A stretch of DNA of 64,000 nucleotides, taken from contig MSJI02000756.1 of assembly GCA_001931905.2 (NCBI GenBank), positions 1-64,000 of the forward strand. Reading direction: 5' to 3'. Under the pieces are notes generated by a model that saw only the letters and a list, made by a program, of their open reading frames with translations, did no database searches and was not told the DNA's origin. Positions 44,923 to 54,709 of this stretch are shown here, one piece after another; the stretch's first letter is position 1, and every line of letters begins with the position of its first letter. Made by a program: the position numbers and the translations under genes. This DNA is from Cladosporium sp. IMV 00045 (Eukaryota; Ascomycota; Dothideomycetes; Cladosporiales; Cladosporiaceae).

Positions 44923-46338
44923 ATGAGCGCACTGGAAGACGATCAGTTAGCTATCCCAGGCCCCACCTGGCGGATGCTGTGGTCAGACAACTTCAATGAG
45001 TTTCAACTGGACATAGTCGGGTTTCTCGCGATCCTAGGAGAGGGATCAATTCTCTCAACCGCTCAAATCTCAGCCTTGTCTTGTCTTTTCTACCTGCCTC
45101 GACTCATACCAGCACCACAAGCTTTGCTTCGAACAGTTCGTCCAGCTGCCCTGCCATCAGAACCAGCTATCATCACAGCCGTCCACTCCGGGAATCTTAA
45201 AGAGCAAATTCCCCAGATAGCACACGTCTTATTGTAGGCAACCCTTGGCTCACCTTTTTCTTGCTTACTAATATTCACCAGGGACAAGGAGATGCCGCCA
45301 TTTACAGTGCGATGTGTAAATGTTCAAATCGACGAAGATCTACGAGAGAGACCTGTCACGAGATCAGACATTCTTTTCCGAGGGCAGCCTGACGTATCTA
45401 AGTCTCCGGAGCAACATGGCCTCCCCTTGGTGGGACTTAGGGCACTGGGACCGCTAGCCTGGGTTACATTGCTCGGCTTCTTCATATCCATCGCCCTGCT
45501 CATCATCTCGATTGCGTTGGGGGACGGCATGTCTTTGGTAGCGACTATACTCCTATCTGGACTCTCTACCTTGGTTGGGATCAGCAACAAATGGGAGCTG
45601 AGGCTTCCTCGCTATCACAAACCAGGCTCGGTACCTCCACCAGGCGATCTGGTGATTCGATACCCGAACAAAAGCTTCCTGATTGTCTTCTGCGAGGAAG
45701 AAGTCGCGCGCGAGCTTTTCTGGGGGGTCGACGAAATCAAGTACCATATTCGAAACGGCACGACATATCGGATGATATCTCTTGCGGGAACTTTGGTGCT
45801 GATGCTCGGAGTTATTGTCCTATCAAATGCGAAGCTGCCCCTCAAATTCTGCTGGACAGGAGCGTACCTTGTTCTCAATGCAGCTCATTGGGCGGCTGCA
45901 GCGTTGCCGCAACGCTTGCATTGGGATTTTTCCCGTTTCAAGTTGGAAGAGCAAGGCATTGCTGGTGGTCCAAGGAACGATACGTACATGGACGCAGTAG
46001 GCAAAGCCGTGATCGTGACTAAGAGTGTCGAATGGCTTCGCCTAGGGCGGCTCGTGCCTTTCACACGCAAGTGGGACGAGTGGTTGATTGAGGCTGAGAG
46101 AGTAGCCAACACAGTTGGGAATGGTCCCGGTATGGTAGAAGACCCCCTATGGAGACATACAACTGATGGCGGTATGGGGAAAGTGTGGGAGGTTCCTCAA
46201 GCTGAGCGGTGGACAGCCCGAAGGACTTGGGACAGAATTAATAGTGGACTTGACGATTTGAGCGGCGGAAAAGGTGATGATTCTGCCGAGCCAGTCCTTG
46301 GTGCCTCTGACCACACACGCCTGAGTAGGAACGAGTGA
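44923..46338 (+). CDS. Conserved multi-pass membrane protein of unknown function
   Basis: Exons 44,923-45,233 and 45,282-46,338 (48-base intron) give 455 residues. The N-terminal region is soluble, including ALEDDQLAIPGPTWRMLWSD. Four to five hydrophobic segments follow: two adjacent ones (LAWVTLLGFFISIALLIIS, LVATILLSGLSTLVGI), then MISLAGTLVLMLGVIVLS and AYLVLNAAHWAAAALP. Between them is a conserved-looking soluble domain (YPNKSFLIVFCEEEVARELFWG). The C-terminus is polar. I recognise the pattern from hypothetical proteins in other ascomycetes but know no function. Confidence 0.7.
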
Positions 46339-47280
46339 ATAGGTGTTAACGATAGAACGAGAGATAAGAACTGAACTGATGCTTCTTGAATACTTGAAAT
46401 GTATCCTGCCGTCACTCTAGCCACCACGGGTGTCAACAAGGTCCTGGACGATGGGGTGATTTGACATCGAGTGAAAACAATGACACGTCCAAATCGGAAT
46501 GCCATGTTTTGATTCTCCATCCCTAGTATAATCTTGCATGGATCATTAGAATTTGTGTCCTCTCCATTGATAGGGATGTCCGTCTAATCAAGCATCTCCG
46601 TCACTTTGATGCTAATGCCACCCAATACGATAGGGTGAAATTTGCATTGTACCCATTGAGGTATGCGTTTCTCTAGTGTAGCATCTCTGTCATCGCCATG
46701 TTGGTGAGAGAACATGCAGTATACCGAAATCGCCGTCTTGCCGCGGAGAGGCAACTTTTCGTTTGTCTAAACCCTTGCGACAAAGCGAGAGCAGTGAGGT
46801 ATCATTATACAAGAAAGTGAAATCAGGGCGCGAACATGCTCCTTTTGTGAGCTTGTGACATGATCATCGAAGGACGAAAGTGCTGATTGCTGGCACTGCT
46901 ATGCCGCGACGGACGGGGGAGGATTGACATGAAGTCCTAACAACAGCTAGCATATGATCATTAGTCTTGTGAAATATATGCCTCTGCAAGACCAAACTGC
47001 TATTCAAACGTTGCCCTCCGCCCTCTGGCTTCCCCACACTGGCGTCTATGCATTGCGGGCGCAATTTGATGTTACTTGGGGAAGTCACGTGATTTGACTT
47101 CACATACATCAACACCGTCGGGACGCCTCGGCGCAGCACTTTAGTGAATACAGTCTGTCATCGATTGAACAGTAAAGAAACTATCTGGCAACCAGTTCCG
47201 TCGGGGTTGGAGCAAAGGGAATCGCCTAGGCAGGCTGTACTCGTTGTCCTAGTCTTTGGGGCGGAAAAAAAAAGAAATGG
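46339..47280. other. Intergenic DNA
   Basis: 942 bases without a supported gene. The right end holds the A run at 47,266-47,275, which on the minus strand is the T-run terminator of the tRNA. Confidence 0.5.
47266..47275 (-). terminator. Pol III terminator of tRNA-Leu
   Basis: Run of T on the minus strand just downstream of the tRNA 3' end, as Pol III requires. Confidence 0.75.
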
Positions 47281-47384
47281 TACCGTGGACGCGGTTCGAA
47301 CGCGCGCGGATTGCTCCACTGGTGTTTTCGTCTTGATGCCAAGACGCTTAAAACCAGCGCCATAGACCACTCGGCCACCACGGT
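47281..47384 (-). tRNA. tL(UAA): tRNA-Leu (anticodon UAA) with intron
   Basis: Read on the minus strand, the acceptor stem ACCGTGG pairs with CCACGGT, with A as discriminator base. The D arm contains GGCCGAGTGGTC. The anticodon stem CTGGT/ACCAG encloses TTTAAG, giving anticodon TAA, followed by an intron of about 22 bases before the 3' half of the stem. The long variable arm (GGA..TCC) and the T arm GCGCG-TTCGAAC-CGCGT make it a class II tRNA-Leu. A T run just downstream acts as Pol III terminator. Confidence 0.92.
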
Positions 47385-48811
47385 GTTGTAACGACGAAAA
47401 TTTTTCGTTATTGTTTATATACTCAGTGTTCCCGACCTCGGAGAGATCACCGAGAGCCGCGAAACCATCGAGCGTTCCTCCGGCGCCCCCGGAGATGGAG
47501 CAGACTTTGCGCTGTTTTGCACTGGATGGTTTGGAGGCGATCGGGCAGCTTCATGTAAAGGCTCAGTATCAATCTTGCCATGTGTATGCCGGTTATCAGA
47601 GTCGAGAAATTTTCAAGTTCTCCGGAGCACCGGCGTTGCCGCAATGTAGCAAGGGCAACTCTCCGAACCGTCCGTCTAGCCGAATTCACTTGCTCTTGAT
47701 TGTCATTGGTCGCACTCAGATACACGAGTATCCTCCGAAAACCCCAAGCTCCCCCCAGAGTCCTATGTTTCCCAGACGTGGGAGCCAGCCATCAAATCCC
47801 AATCGATCCGCAGCACCTCTATCGGCAGCGACCTCCCCCTTATCTTTCCCTGAGTCCTACCGTACCAGACTTGAACGATGGAATGGACTGATTGATAATG
47901 ATTCGCCGAACCGAAGCCATCAGAACAGCATGAGCACCGAGCCGCCTTAGAGCGTCGTTGAAGCTTATGTGACAGTGCCTGTGGTATACACCTCAAGCTC
48001 TGTAATAGAGCGATTCACATTAACAAGATTAAATGATCTGTTGATTTGCCGAAAAGCAGATCACACCTTAAAGCTCAGCGAACCTTCAACGGGCCCGAAG
48101 TCAACGTTGCTTGCGTGTGCAAAGCGCCTAACGAGCCTGAAAAGCACTCCAAATGTGAAACCTGCCATACCGTCTGCAGACACAAGGTTCGGAGACATTC
48201 TAATCAACGGGGTGTGATCAGCAGCCTGATCTACAATGCCGCGCTTGTTCCTGTTGCCGTATGGAAACGGGAAATTCTCCGCCGGGACGCTTGACTAGGG
48301 CCAGAACGTACCTTTCTCTGGGGTCCCTTCAAGCAACTATCTAGCAGAGGCATGCAAGGCACAACGATCGATCCGCGGATATCAGATGAACTTGTTCGAC
48401 GGCTCTCAACTTTGCGTGGATGCGAATCCAGGACCACGAACAAGCCGACGATGTGACGTTTCTAGGGTACCAGCGACGGCAGCATCATGGCATGTCGGTT
48501 TGACCTCTCGACAAGCGGGTAGCGTTACTGATCGCCCGCTACAGCGAAGACCACGGATTTTCGAGCCTTACCGCACTCTTCGTATCTTCGAACATTTGCC
48601 GAGTATCCTCTTTTCTTTATTCACATTGGGTACCAGGTTGGATTCATGCAACGATTTCACGACTTGTAGATCTCGTTGCGTGAGGACGCTTGGAAGGATT
48701 GTCCCTTGGTGACACTCTTGCCTGGGTTCCGGGCCAGTGGATCAATCACTGTGTCGAAGATGGCTATCGTGATGGCATCTCAAGTCTATCGTCAGCAGGC
48801 TGCAGCGCAGG
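47385..48811. other. Intergenic DNA
   Basis: 1.4 kb. A plus-strand open frame at 47,411-47,950 lacks protein-like features and begins within the tRNA promoter side, so it is not called. No repeat seen. Confidence 0.4.
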
Positions 48812-48817
48812 TATAAA
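48812..48817 (+). promoter_or_regulatory. TATA box of the repeat-precursor gene
   Basis: TATAAA about 150 bases before the start codon at 48,963, leaving room for a leader of roughly 120 bases. A clear TATA box often marks strongly regulated genes in fungi. Confidence 0.5.
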
Positions 48818-48962
48818 GAGCAGATGATTCCTGCATTGTCAGGTCTTGACGAACTCAGCATCGGCCATTCAGTCGCTCCTACACAACACCTTCACTTCAT
48901 TCTATTCTTCGAAGCAGGACTTTGAAGCATATGTGCTGTTTCCACCAAGCCACTCGCCGACA

Positions 48963-50081
48963 ATGTACATCTTCACTACTCTGGCCACTGCCACCTTGGC
49001 ACTGTGCGCCCCCATGCCATATGACAGTGCTGCTGTGCAGCGCCGTCAACTTGGTGATACTCTGGCTCCCGTCACCAACCTGGTTGACGGCCTGGTTGGA
49101 GGCTTGATCCCTTCGGAAGCGGCCGTACGTCGCCGCCAAATGGACGATGCTCTCGCTCCAGTCACCGACCTTGTCAATGGTCTTGCAGGAGCGCTGGTCC
49201 CTTCTGAGTCCTCTGTCCGCCGCCGTCAGGTAGAAGATGCTCTCGCTCCAATCACAGACCTAGTTGAAAGACTCACTGGCGCTGCCTCTTCCGAGAACAC
49301 CACATTCGTCCGTCGCCAGCTGGACGATGCCCTTGCTCCTGTCACCGACCTCGTAGGTGGTCTGCTCGACGGTGGAAGCGGAAACGCTACCCTCGCCCGC
49401 CGTCGGCTCGAAGATGCTCTTGCACCCATCACCGATTTGGTCGGTGCTCTCGTCGATGGAACCGCATCCGAGAATGCAACCCTCTCCCGCCGTCAGTTGG
49501 ATGATGCTCTCGCTCAGGCCACCGACCTCGCAAATGGACTGGTTGGGAGCCTGGCAGATGGAGGCAAGAATGCAACGCTCTCCCGTCGACAGCTCGATGA
49601 TGTACTCGCTCCGGTGACCGATCTTGTTGGTGGTCTTCTGTCTGGGGGAGGCGAGGGTGCAACTCTTGCTCGTCGTCAGATCGACGACGCTCTTGCGCCG
49701 GTAAACGATCTGGTAAATGGACTTGTAGGTGGCTTGGTTCCAAGCGGTGGAGATGCTGCTGTCCGCCATCGTCAAATCGATGATGCTCTTGCGCCGGTAA
49801 CCGATTTGGTCAACGGCTTGGTCGGAGGTATTGTTCCCGCGAGCGATGCTCCTGCTCTAGCCCGCCGTCAAGCCGGTGATTCTCTTGCCCAGGTCTCTGC
49901 TCTTGCTGAGGATATCATCGGTAAACTTGGAGAAACTGTACCTGAGGATGTCGATGCACCTGTCAGCCGTCGCCAAATTGATGACATTCTTGGCTCAGCC
50001 GTTGAAGCAATCGAGGGCGCTGTTGGCAACGCCACTGCTTCGATTCCCAAGGAGACTGCTGCCACTGAAACAACTTCCTAG
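48963..50081 (+). CDS. Secreted tandem-repeat precursor with Kex2-like sites
   Basis: Start at 48,963, chosen because it puts a signal peptide first (MYIFTTLATATLALCAP); 372 residues. The rest is eleven units of 29-35 residues, of the pattern Q-[LIMV]-[DE]-D-A-L-A-P-V-T-D-L-V followed by a Gly/Leu-rich half. Each boundary is RR or RRR, except one RHR between units 8 and 9. Most units begin with Gln directly after the basic site. This is the layout of fungal Kex2-processed repeat proteins: the Golgi protease cuts after RR and releases several similar peptides. Some are surface peptides (Ustilago Rep1 type), others RiPP precursors. The units are amphipathic and Cys-free. No DUF3328/UstYa oxidase gene is nearby, which speaks against a cyclic RiPP made here. 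Peptide release and function are inferred. Confidence 0.85.
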   Translation: MYIFTTLATATLALCAPMPYDSAAVQRRQLGDTLAPVTNLVDGLVGGLIPSEAAVRRRQMDDALAPVTDLVNGLAGALVPSESSVRRRQVEDALAPITDLVERLTGAASSENTTFVRRQLDDALAPVTDLVGGLLDGGSGNATLARRRLEDALAPITDLVGALVDGTASENATLSRRQLDDALAQATDLANGLVGSLADGGKNATLSRRQLDDVLAPVTDLVGGLLSGGGEGATLARRQIDDALAPVNDLVNGLVGGLVPSGGDAAVRHRQIDDALAPVTDLVNGLVGGIVPASDAPALARRQAGDSLAQVSALAEDIIGKLGETVPEDVDAPVSRRQIDDILGSAVEAIEGAVGNATASIPKETAATETTS

Positions 50082-50473
50082 TGTATTAAAGGTTTACACT
50101 AGGAATGTCGACAGTAGATCAGATGCGAGTTGTTGATGGACACGAGAGCGCCCGATTGAGTGACTCGAAAGCAAAGCGGAGAGAGTGTTGGGACTTCATG
50201 AGAGGCTGGCCCTCTGCGTAGGAGGAGGAGGATACTATGCGCGCCCAAAGGGATTCAGCATGGAAATTACCCGCATATATACATGTAAGAGAATTGTTCC
50301 AAAGTTTGCGATTTTACGACGGTATCACATGCTATCTAACAGTGCGTTCGAAGTGCGTCGTTCGGTGCTTGTGAAGTGAGGTCAGAAGTGGTCAAGGCTT
50401 GCCGGATACTTGCCTCTGCTGTTTGCTGCATTCTCTCCCACTCTCACCACATAACCAGCGCACCTCATATCAA
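50082..50473. other. Intergenic DNA
   Basis: 392 bases between the repeat-precursor gene and the first BTB gene; no feature recognised. Confidence 0.45.
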
Positions 50474-51475
50474 ATGGCGCTACCAGCACTCTCCTCTTCA
50501 ACGCCTGTTGAAGATTACAAAAAGTACTGCTCAAACATATTTCATCTGTCAAGACACTCGCTAACGCAATGACCAGCTACTACAACAATGAGTAGCACTC
50601 CGACGTGACTATCACGTTCGGAGACTGCTCGATCAAGGCGCATAAGTTCATTCTTATGCGCGACTCGGATTACTTCCGAACAATGTTCAATGGCGTCTTC
50701 CAGGTAAAAAGTTCATGTGCAGAAGCTACTCATGATCAATCAAGTAACGTGGTGCGCACAGGAGTCGAACAGGAAGGAAATTGAGCCCTTCGAAGATGAC
50801 CAGTTGTCAGTCTTGGCCTTGTTACGCTCCCTCTACTTTATGGAGCATGATAAATGCAAAGACGACCAAAGGGGCATTTGGTGGAGTCTCACGAAACATG
50901 CGCGCGTCTACGTGACGGCGGAGAAATACGGTCTGGAACGCCTCAAAGAAGAGGCAACGAGCCATTTCGGGCGATTTCTGGCCGAGGGCTCGGCTTTGCT
51001 CGTGAGCGAAGCAGAACTCGTCGATACGATCGACATGATCTGGCATGCTACTCCACACAGAGATACTGGCCATGGGCGCAGGGTGCTAGCAGAGCATTGC
51101 GTTCCGATCATGGAGAGGCTTTACGAGCAGTCTCCTAGATTTCGCGAGCTCATGGACAATGATGAGCTCACGTGGGATCTCTGCTTAGCAACCATGGTAG
51201 TCCGGCGAAGAGAAGCTCAAGAAGCTGCCCGCCAGCGAGCCGCCGCAGAAGCAGCCGCCAAAGCCGCCACCGCAGAAGCCGTCGCCAAAGCCGCCGCCAA
51301 AGCCGCCAGAGCCGCCACCAAAGCCGCTGCCACGGCCGCCGGTCATACCAATACACGCCGTGGTGGTGGTCGTGGTGGTGGTCGTGGAGGTGGTCGTGGA
51401 GGTGATCGTGGTGGTGGCCGTGGTGGTGGCCGTGGTGGTGGCCGTGGTCGCCGCCGCCAATACAATGGCGATTGA
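50474..51475 (+). CDS. BTB/POZ protein with Ala-rich and RGG C-terminus, in-frame stop in exon 2
   Basis: Exons 50,474-50,523, 50,577-50,703 and 50,762-51,475 would give 296 residues. The BTB fold is visible: HSDVTITFGDCSIKAHKFIL, DYFRTMFNGVFQ, then LALLRSLYFMEHD and VYVTAEKYGLERLKEEA. After about residue 205 come an Arg/Ala-rich helix (AAAEAAAKAATAEAVAKAAA) and a GGGRGGGR-type RGG box, typical of RNA-binding tails. A TAG at 50,593-50,595 interrupts exon 2 (NYYNNE-stop-HSDV); CAG would restore Gln. The exon 1 and 2 lengths (50 and 127) equal those of the BTB gene at 53,876, so the model is well founded and the stop is real in this sequence. Either a young pseudogene, a base error or use of a later start. 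Confidence 0.7.
51357..51462 (+). repeat. Trinucleotide-rich RGG-coding repeat
   Basis: Repeated CGTGGTGGTGGT-type units, encoding the Arg-Gly-Gly-Gly tail of the BTB gene. Prone to length change. Confidence 0.85.
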
Positions 51476-51559
51476 GCCAGTGACTTCCTCCAATGGTACA
51501 AATCAAACGAGGGGGTGTGATATTGTGATATGGGGTTCCCAGGACACTATGACGGTGCT

Positions 51560-51895
51560 CGGAGAAGGATTGCCACTATATCAGAGACAAGGCAGAAGCT
51601 GTTGTCACTGATATCACAATAGTGGTGCTCTGGAAAGAGCGCTTCTAGACAGAAAGATTGGGTCGACAACGGCAGAAGCTGTTGTCGCTGCGATCATCAA
51701 CAACAGTAGTGCTTCGAAAAGGAACATCACTACAGAAAGTCAAGGCGGTAACGCAGAAGCTGTTACCGCAATGATCACAGCGGTGGTCCTCTTGAAGAAG
51801 GGTGCTGCCAGATAGCAAGATCATTGCGACGCAACAAAAGCTGCTGTCGATTTCATCGATCGGATATGCGGTGCTACCAGAAGGAGTGTCGCGAG
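51560..51895 (+). repeat. Degenerate tandem array of about 80 bases
   Basis: The phrase GCAGAAGCTGTTGTC and variants starts at 51,592, 51,672, 51,753 and 51,831, spacing 78-81 bases. About four units, strongly diverged, between the BTB-RGG gene and dispersed repeat copy 2. Confidence 0.65.
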
Positions 51896-51896
51896 A

Positions 51897-52000
51897 CTCG
51901 AGGCAAGGGCCAACCTCTTTAAAAACCCACCTCGACGATTCGGTCCACACCTCTGCGCGGTGTCGAGGAGAAACGCACATGTTGCGGCCAAGATGGATCC
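51897..52000 (-). repeat. Dispersed repeat, copy 2
   Basis: Inverted match to 35,643-35,749, about 104 bases with scattered differences, running through AGAAACGCACATG and CAAGATGGATCC on the plus strand. As with copy 1, it lies downstream of an accessory gene and next to a tandem array. Confidence 0.7.
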
Positions 52001-52745
52001 TATTCTTCCATAGAAACAATGCAATCGAATTAATCGTGCCAGAGGCCATGACCTGTGATGATCTCGGTTCCGCCCATGTCGCACAAAAACGTGGGTTCGC
52101 TCCTGTCTTCAGTTTAGCAACAATGATCAGTTTTGAAAGCAGTAAGAATAGAGTCGAGCGCAGTGTAAGGAATGCTTCATAGAGCGATTCTTTTGATAGT
52201 GACTTCTCAGCCAATTTGAATCCGAGTCTGGGACGAATAAGAGGGACATGCATGTCAAGATGTGATGACTGGTGTACCACAAAAGGCCAACTTCCTTTTC
52301 CACAATGCCTTCGAACTTGCGTTCTACTTCCAAACGCTAGCTCATGTGCTAATGGATGCCGATACTCCAAGAGCAGCGGGACATGAGGTTCGAGATCACG
52401 TGACTGAAATTCACGACTTCACGTCTGTTTGGCGGTGTCGGGAAACGCTCATCCTTGTGCTGGCGACTACTGTGAGTTTCGCAACGACAGCTGATTGAAT
52501 TCAGAGGCTCAAACGAAGGACTTAGCTTTTCCAGATGGGGTGCGTAGGGCAGAAGAAAGCATACGAGAGGGCAATAGATGGCATCAGGTGGGCAATGTCT
52601 GGCAAGTCAACTCCTTCTGTCTCCAAGACGTGAAACAAAAAACATGGATGGCGGAAGGTGAGTCAGACGATGCAATTACACATTACAGACTATCGAAATC
52701 TTCTAAACAAGTCACAGCGATGCCAGGTTGCATCACTGTAGGCGC
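52001..52745. other. Intergenic DNA
   Basis: 745 bases between dispersed repeat copy 2 and the 3' end of the second BTB gene. No gene supported. Confidence 0.45.
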
Positions 52746-53603
52746 TTACTCCACCAAGAATGCTCCGTGTTCCGAGCGCGTAAACCCCACAGTGTGAAGG
52801 TTGGCTTGAAACATTCCTCTCGGGAATCTCTCTTCGCACAAAGCGAGGCAGCCACGCATGTTGAAGACTCGCTCTGAGGTCGGCGAACCCGCCGATGTGT
52901 CGATGACATCCTCGCCTTCCTCGCAAAGAACGATCTCGACCCAAAGCTCCCGAATATACGTTGACACCGTCACACAGTAGGTTCTGCTCTTCATGAACTC
53001 GCTTTTATTGTCGATGCAGTGGTCAACGAAAAGATCACGGCTTTGATCATCGTTCAATGAAGTGCACCCAATCATGGCACGGAGGGCCATGAGGAAACTA
53101 GTGGCTTCGAAGACACGGTTGTTGCGTCCGGCATCACTCCAGTCATTGCGGGCGAGAATGCTGCTCATGGCTTGCAGGACCTCATCTTGCAACCCTTCGA
53201 TCTGGTACTTTCCAGTGGTGAGGTACACCCAGACCTGAGGAAGAAGACTGACGCCGTCGCGCCACTTCGGGTCATCTGTTGCGTACGGCAGCCCGTAGAT
53301 GTAGCGAAGGATGGGGACAATGGCGTCGGGGTTGTCGTCATCAAGCGAAATCTCCTGCGAGCCTCCTCCCGGCTGCTCTAGTCAGAATCACCAATTGTGG
53401 CAAAGAGGGCGTGGGACTTTTGGGCTTACCATGAATCTCCCCGTGAGAAAGTTGGCGAAATACTTGGAGTTGCGACGAAGAACGATACGATGTACCCTCA
53501 CGTCACGTCCACGGAGCTTAATGGTGACGTCGGAGAAAGTAGGGTCGTCGAAATAAGTAGAGTACGGCGGACTCTGCCCGGTCGTCCCTTGCTGTTGCGC
53601 CAT
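52746..53603 (-). CDS. BTB/POZ domain protein
   Basis: Exons 53,430-53,603 and 52,746-53,375 give 267 residues. The acceptor after CTAGAG is chosen because it joins LTGRFM to QPGGGSQEISLDDD in frame. BTB core: DPTFSDVTIKLRGRDVRVHR, NSKYFANFLTGRFM, then DDDNPDAIVPILRYIYGLPY and VYLTTGKYQIEGLQDEVLQ. The C-terminal part is helical and Cys-containing. The large fungal family of this type has poorly known roles; some BTB proteins bring substrates to Cul3 ubiquitin ligase. Paralogue of the genes at 50,474 and 53,876. Confidence 0.82.
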
Positions 53604-53875
53604 GCTTGAGACTCTCTCGAAGGTTGTTGTGCGGCGGATGTTATGCTTTGGGTGTCAACGTGAATCAAAACAAGAAGCGCGGAAGGTGGCTTAGATGAGA
53701 AAGAGCCAGGAAGGCCACAATCGCTTAGGCACGGCTCGATGTGAATCGCTGCAGATGAATGCCAAGAGCGTTGGAAGTGAAGCTCACATGTCACACGGAC
53801 TCTGCTCATTACAAAAGCGCAACCTTAACCCACCCATCACCAATCCTCTCTTGACAGCACCTCATCCAACGTAGC

Positions 53876-54669
53876 ATGGAGAACATCGTGCAAGCTGGAG
53901 CCTTGACGGGCTGCATAATCGAAAGGTATGAGCTGAGACCTTGTATATGAACCTTACGCTGACTAGCACCTGCCCAGTTTCCTCGATAACCCAAAGTTTT
54001 CCGACGTGATGATCAAGTCTGGCACCAAGACTTGGAACGCCCACAAGGTCATCCTTGCCCGTGGGTCGTTGTATTTCAGGAAGATGCTCTGTGGCCAGTT
54101 TGAGGTAAATCGATCCAACCCTGCAGCGGAAGTGGTGCAATATTGACAAGACACAGGAGGCGGAGAAGAAGGACGTCGAGCTTCACGATGACGACCCAGA
54201 GGCAGTCCATGCTATGCTGCGCTTTCTCTACAACATGCCCTACTTTTTCCGCAAGGAAGGCCAAGATCAATGGTTCTGCCTTAGCGCCCACGCTCACGTC
54301 TATGCCGCGGCAGAAAAGTACAGCCTGCCGGATCTCAAGAAGTCGGTGGCTCACGAGATGGGAATGTTACTACAAACACAAAAGCCGACGCACAACGGGC
54401 TACTCCCTACTCTCAAAATTGTCTGGAATTCAACGACGTCTACGGATCTTTTCGCACGCCCAATGCTCGCAACCTACTGCGCTAAGAATCTTGAGGCTCT
54501 TCAGGAGAGTCCGGAGTTCATCCGCGTCATGCGCGACACTGAGCTGGGTGCAGACATCGCACTGGCAACGATCGACGTGAATAAGAAAAAGAAATCAGAG
54601 GACAAGGGGAGGAAAATCCGCACCTCTGACATTGGCACTTTCAGCCCTGACAGAGATACTCTATGGTAG
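53876..54669 (+). CDS. BTB/POZ domain protein
   Basis: Exons 53,876-53,925, 53,978-54,104 and 54,157-54,669 give 229 residues. BTB features: FLDNPKFSDVMIKSGTKTWN, AHKVILARGSLYFRKMLCG, then LHDDDPEAVHAMLRFLYNMP and VYAAAEKYSLPDLKKSVAHE. The C-terminus is short and Lys-rich. The exon lengths 50 and 127 match the BTB-RGG gene exactly, showing common descent. It diverges from the BTB gene at 53,603 (272 bases apart) and its stop is 40 bases from the stop of the convergent LRR gene. Confidence 0.85.
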
Positions 54670-54709
54670 TGTAGGAAGGGCTCCCCGGCCAAGGTAGCGG
54701 TTTGAATAG

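Noticed and set aside
47411..47950. Plus-strand open frame of 179 codons
   Set aside because: No domain, signal or conserved pattern; low-complexity Pro/Ser composition and start right beside the tRNA.
48963..50081. Ustiloxin/dikaritin-type RiPP cluster
   Set aside because: The repeat precursor fits, but no UstYa (DUF3328) oxidase, methyltransferase or tyrosinase gene is present, and the units lack a Tyr-containing short core.
51357..51462. CRISPR-like short repeat array
   Set aside because: These are in-frame Gly/Arg codon repeats of a eukaryotic gene, with no spacers.
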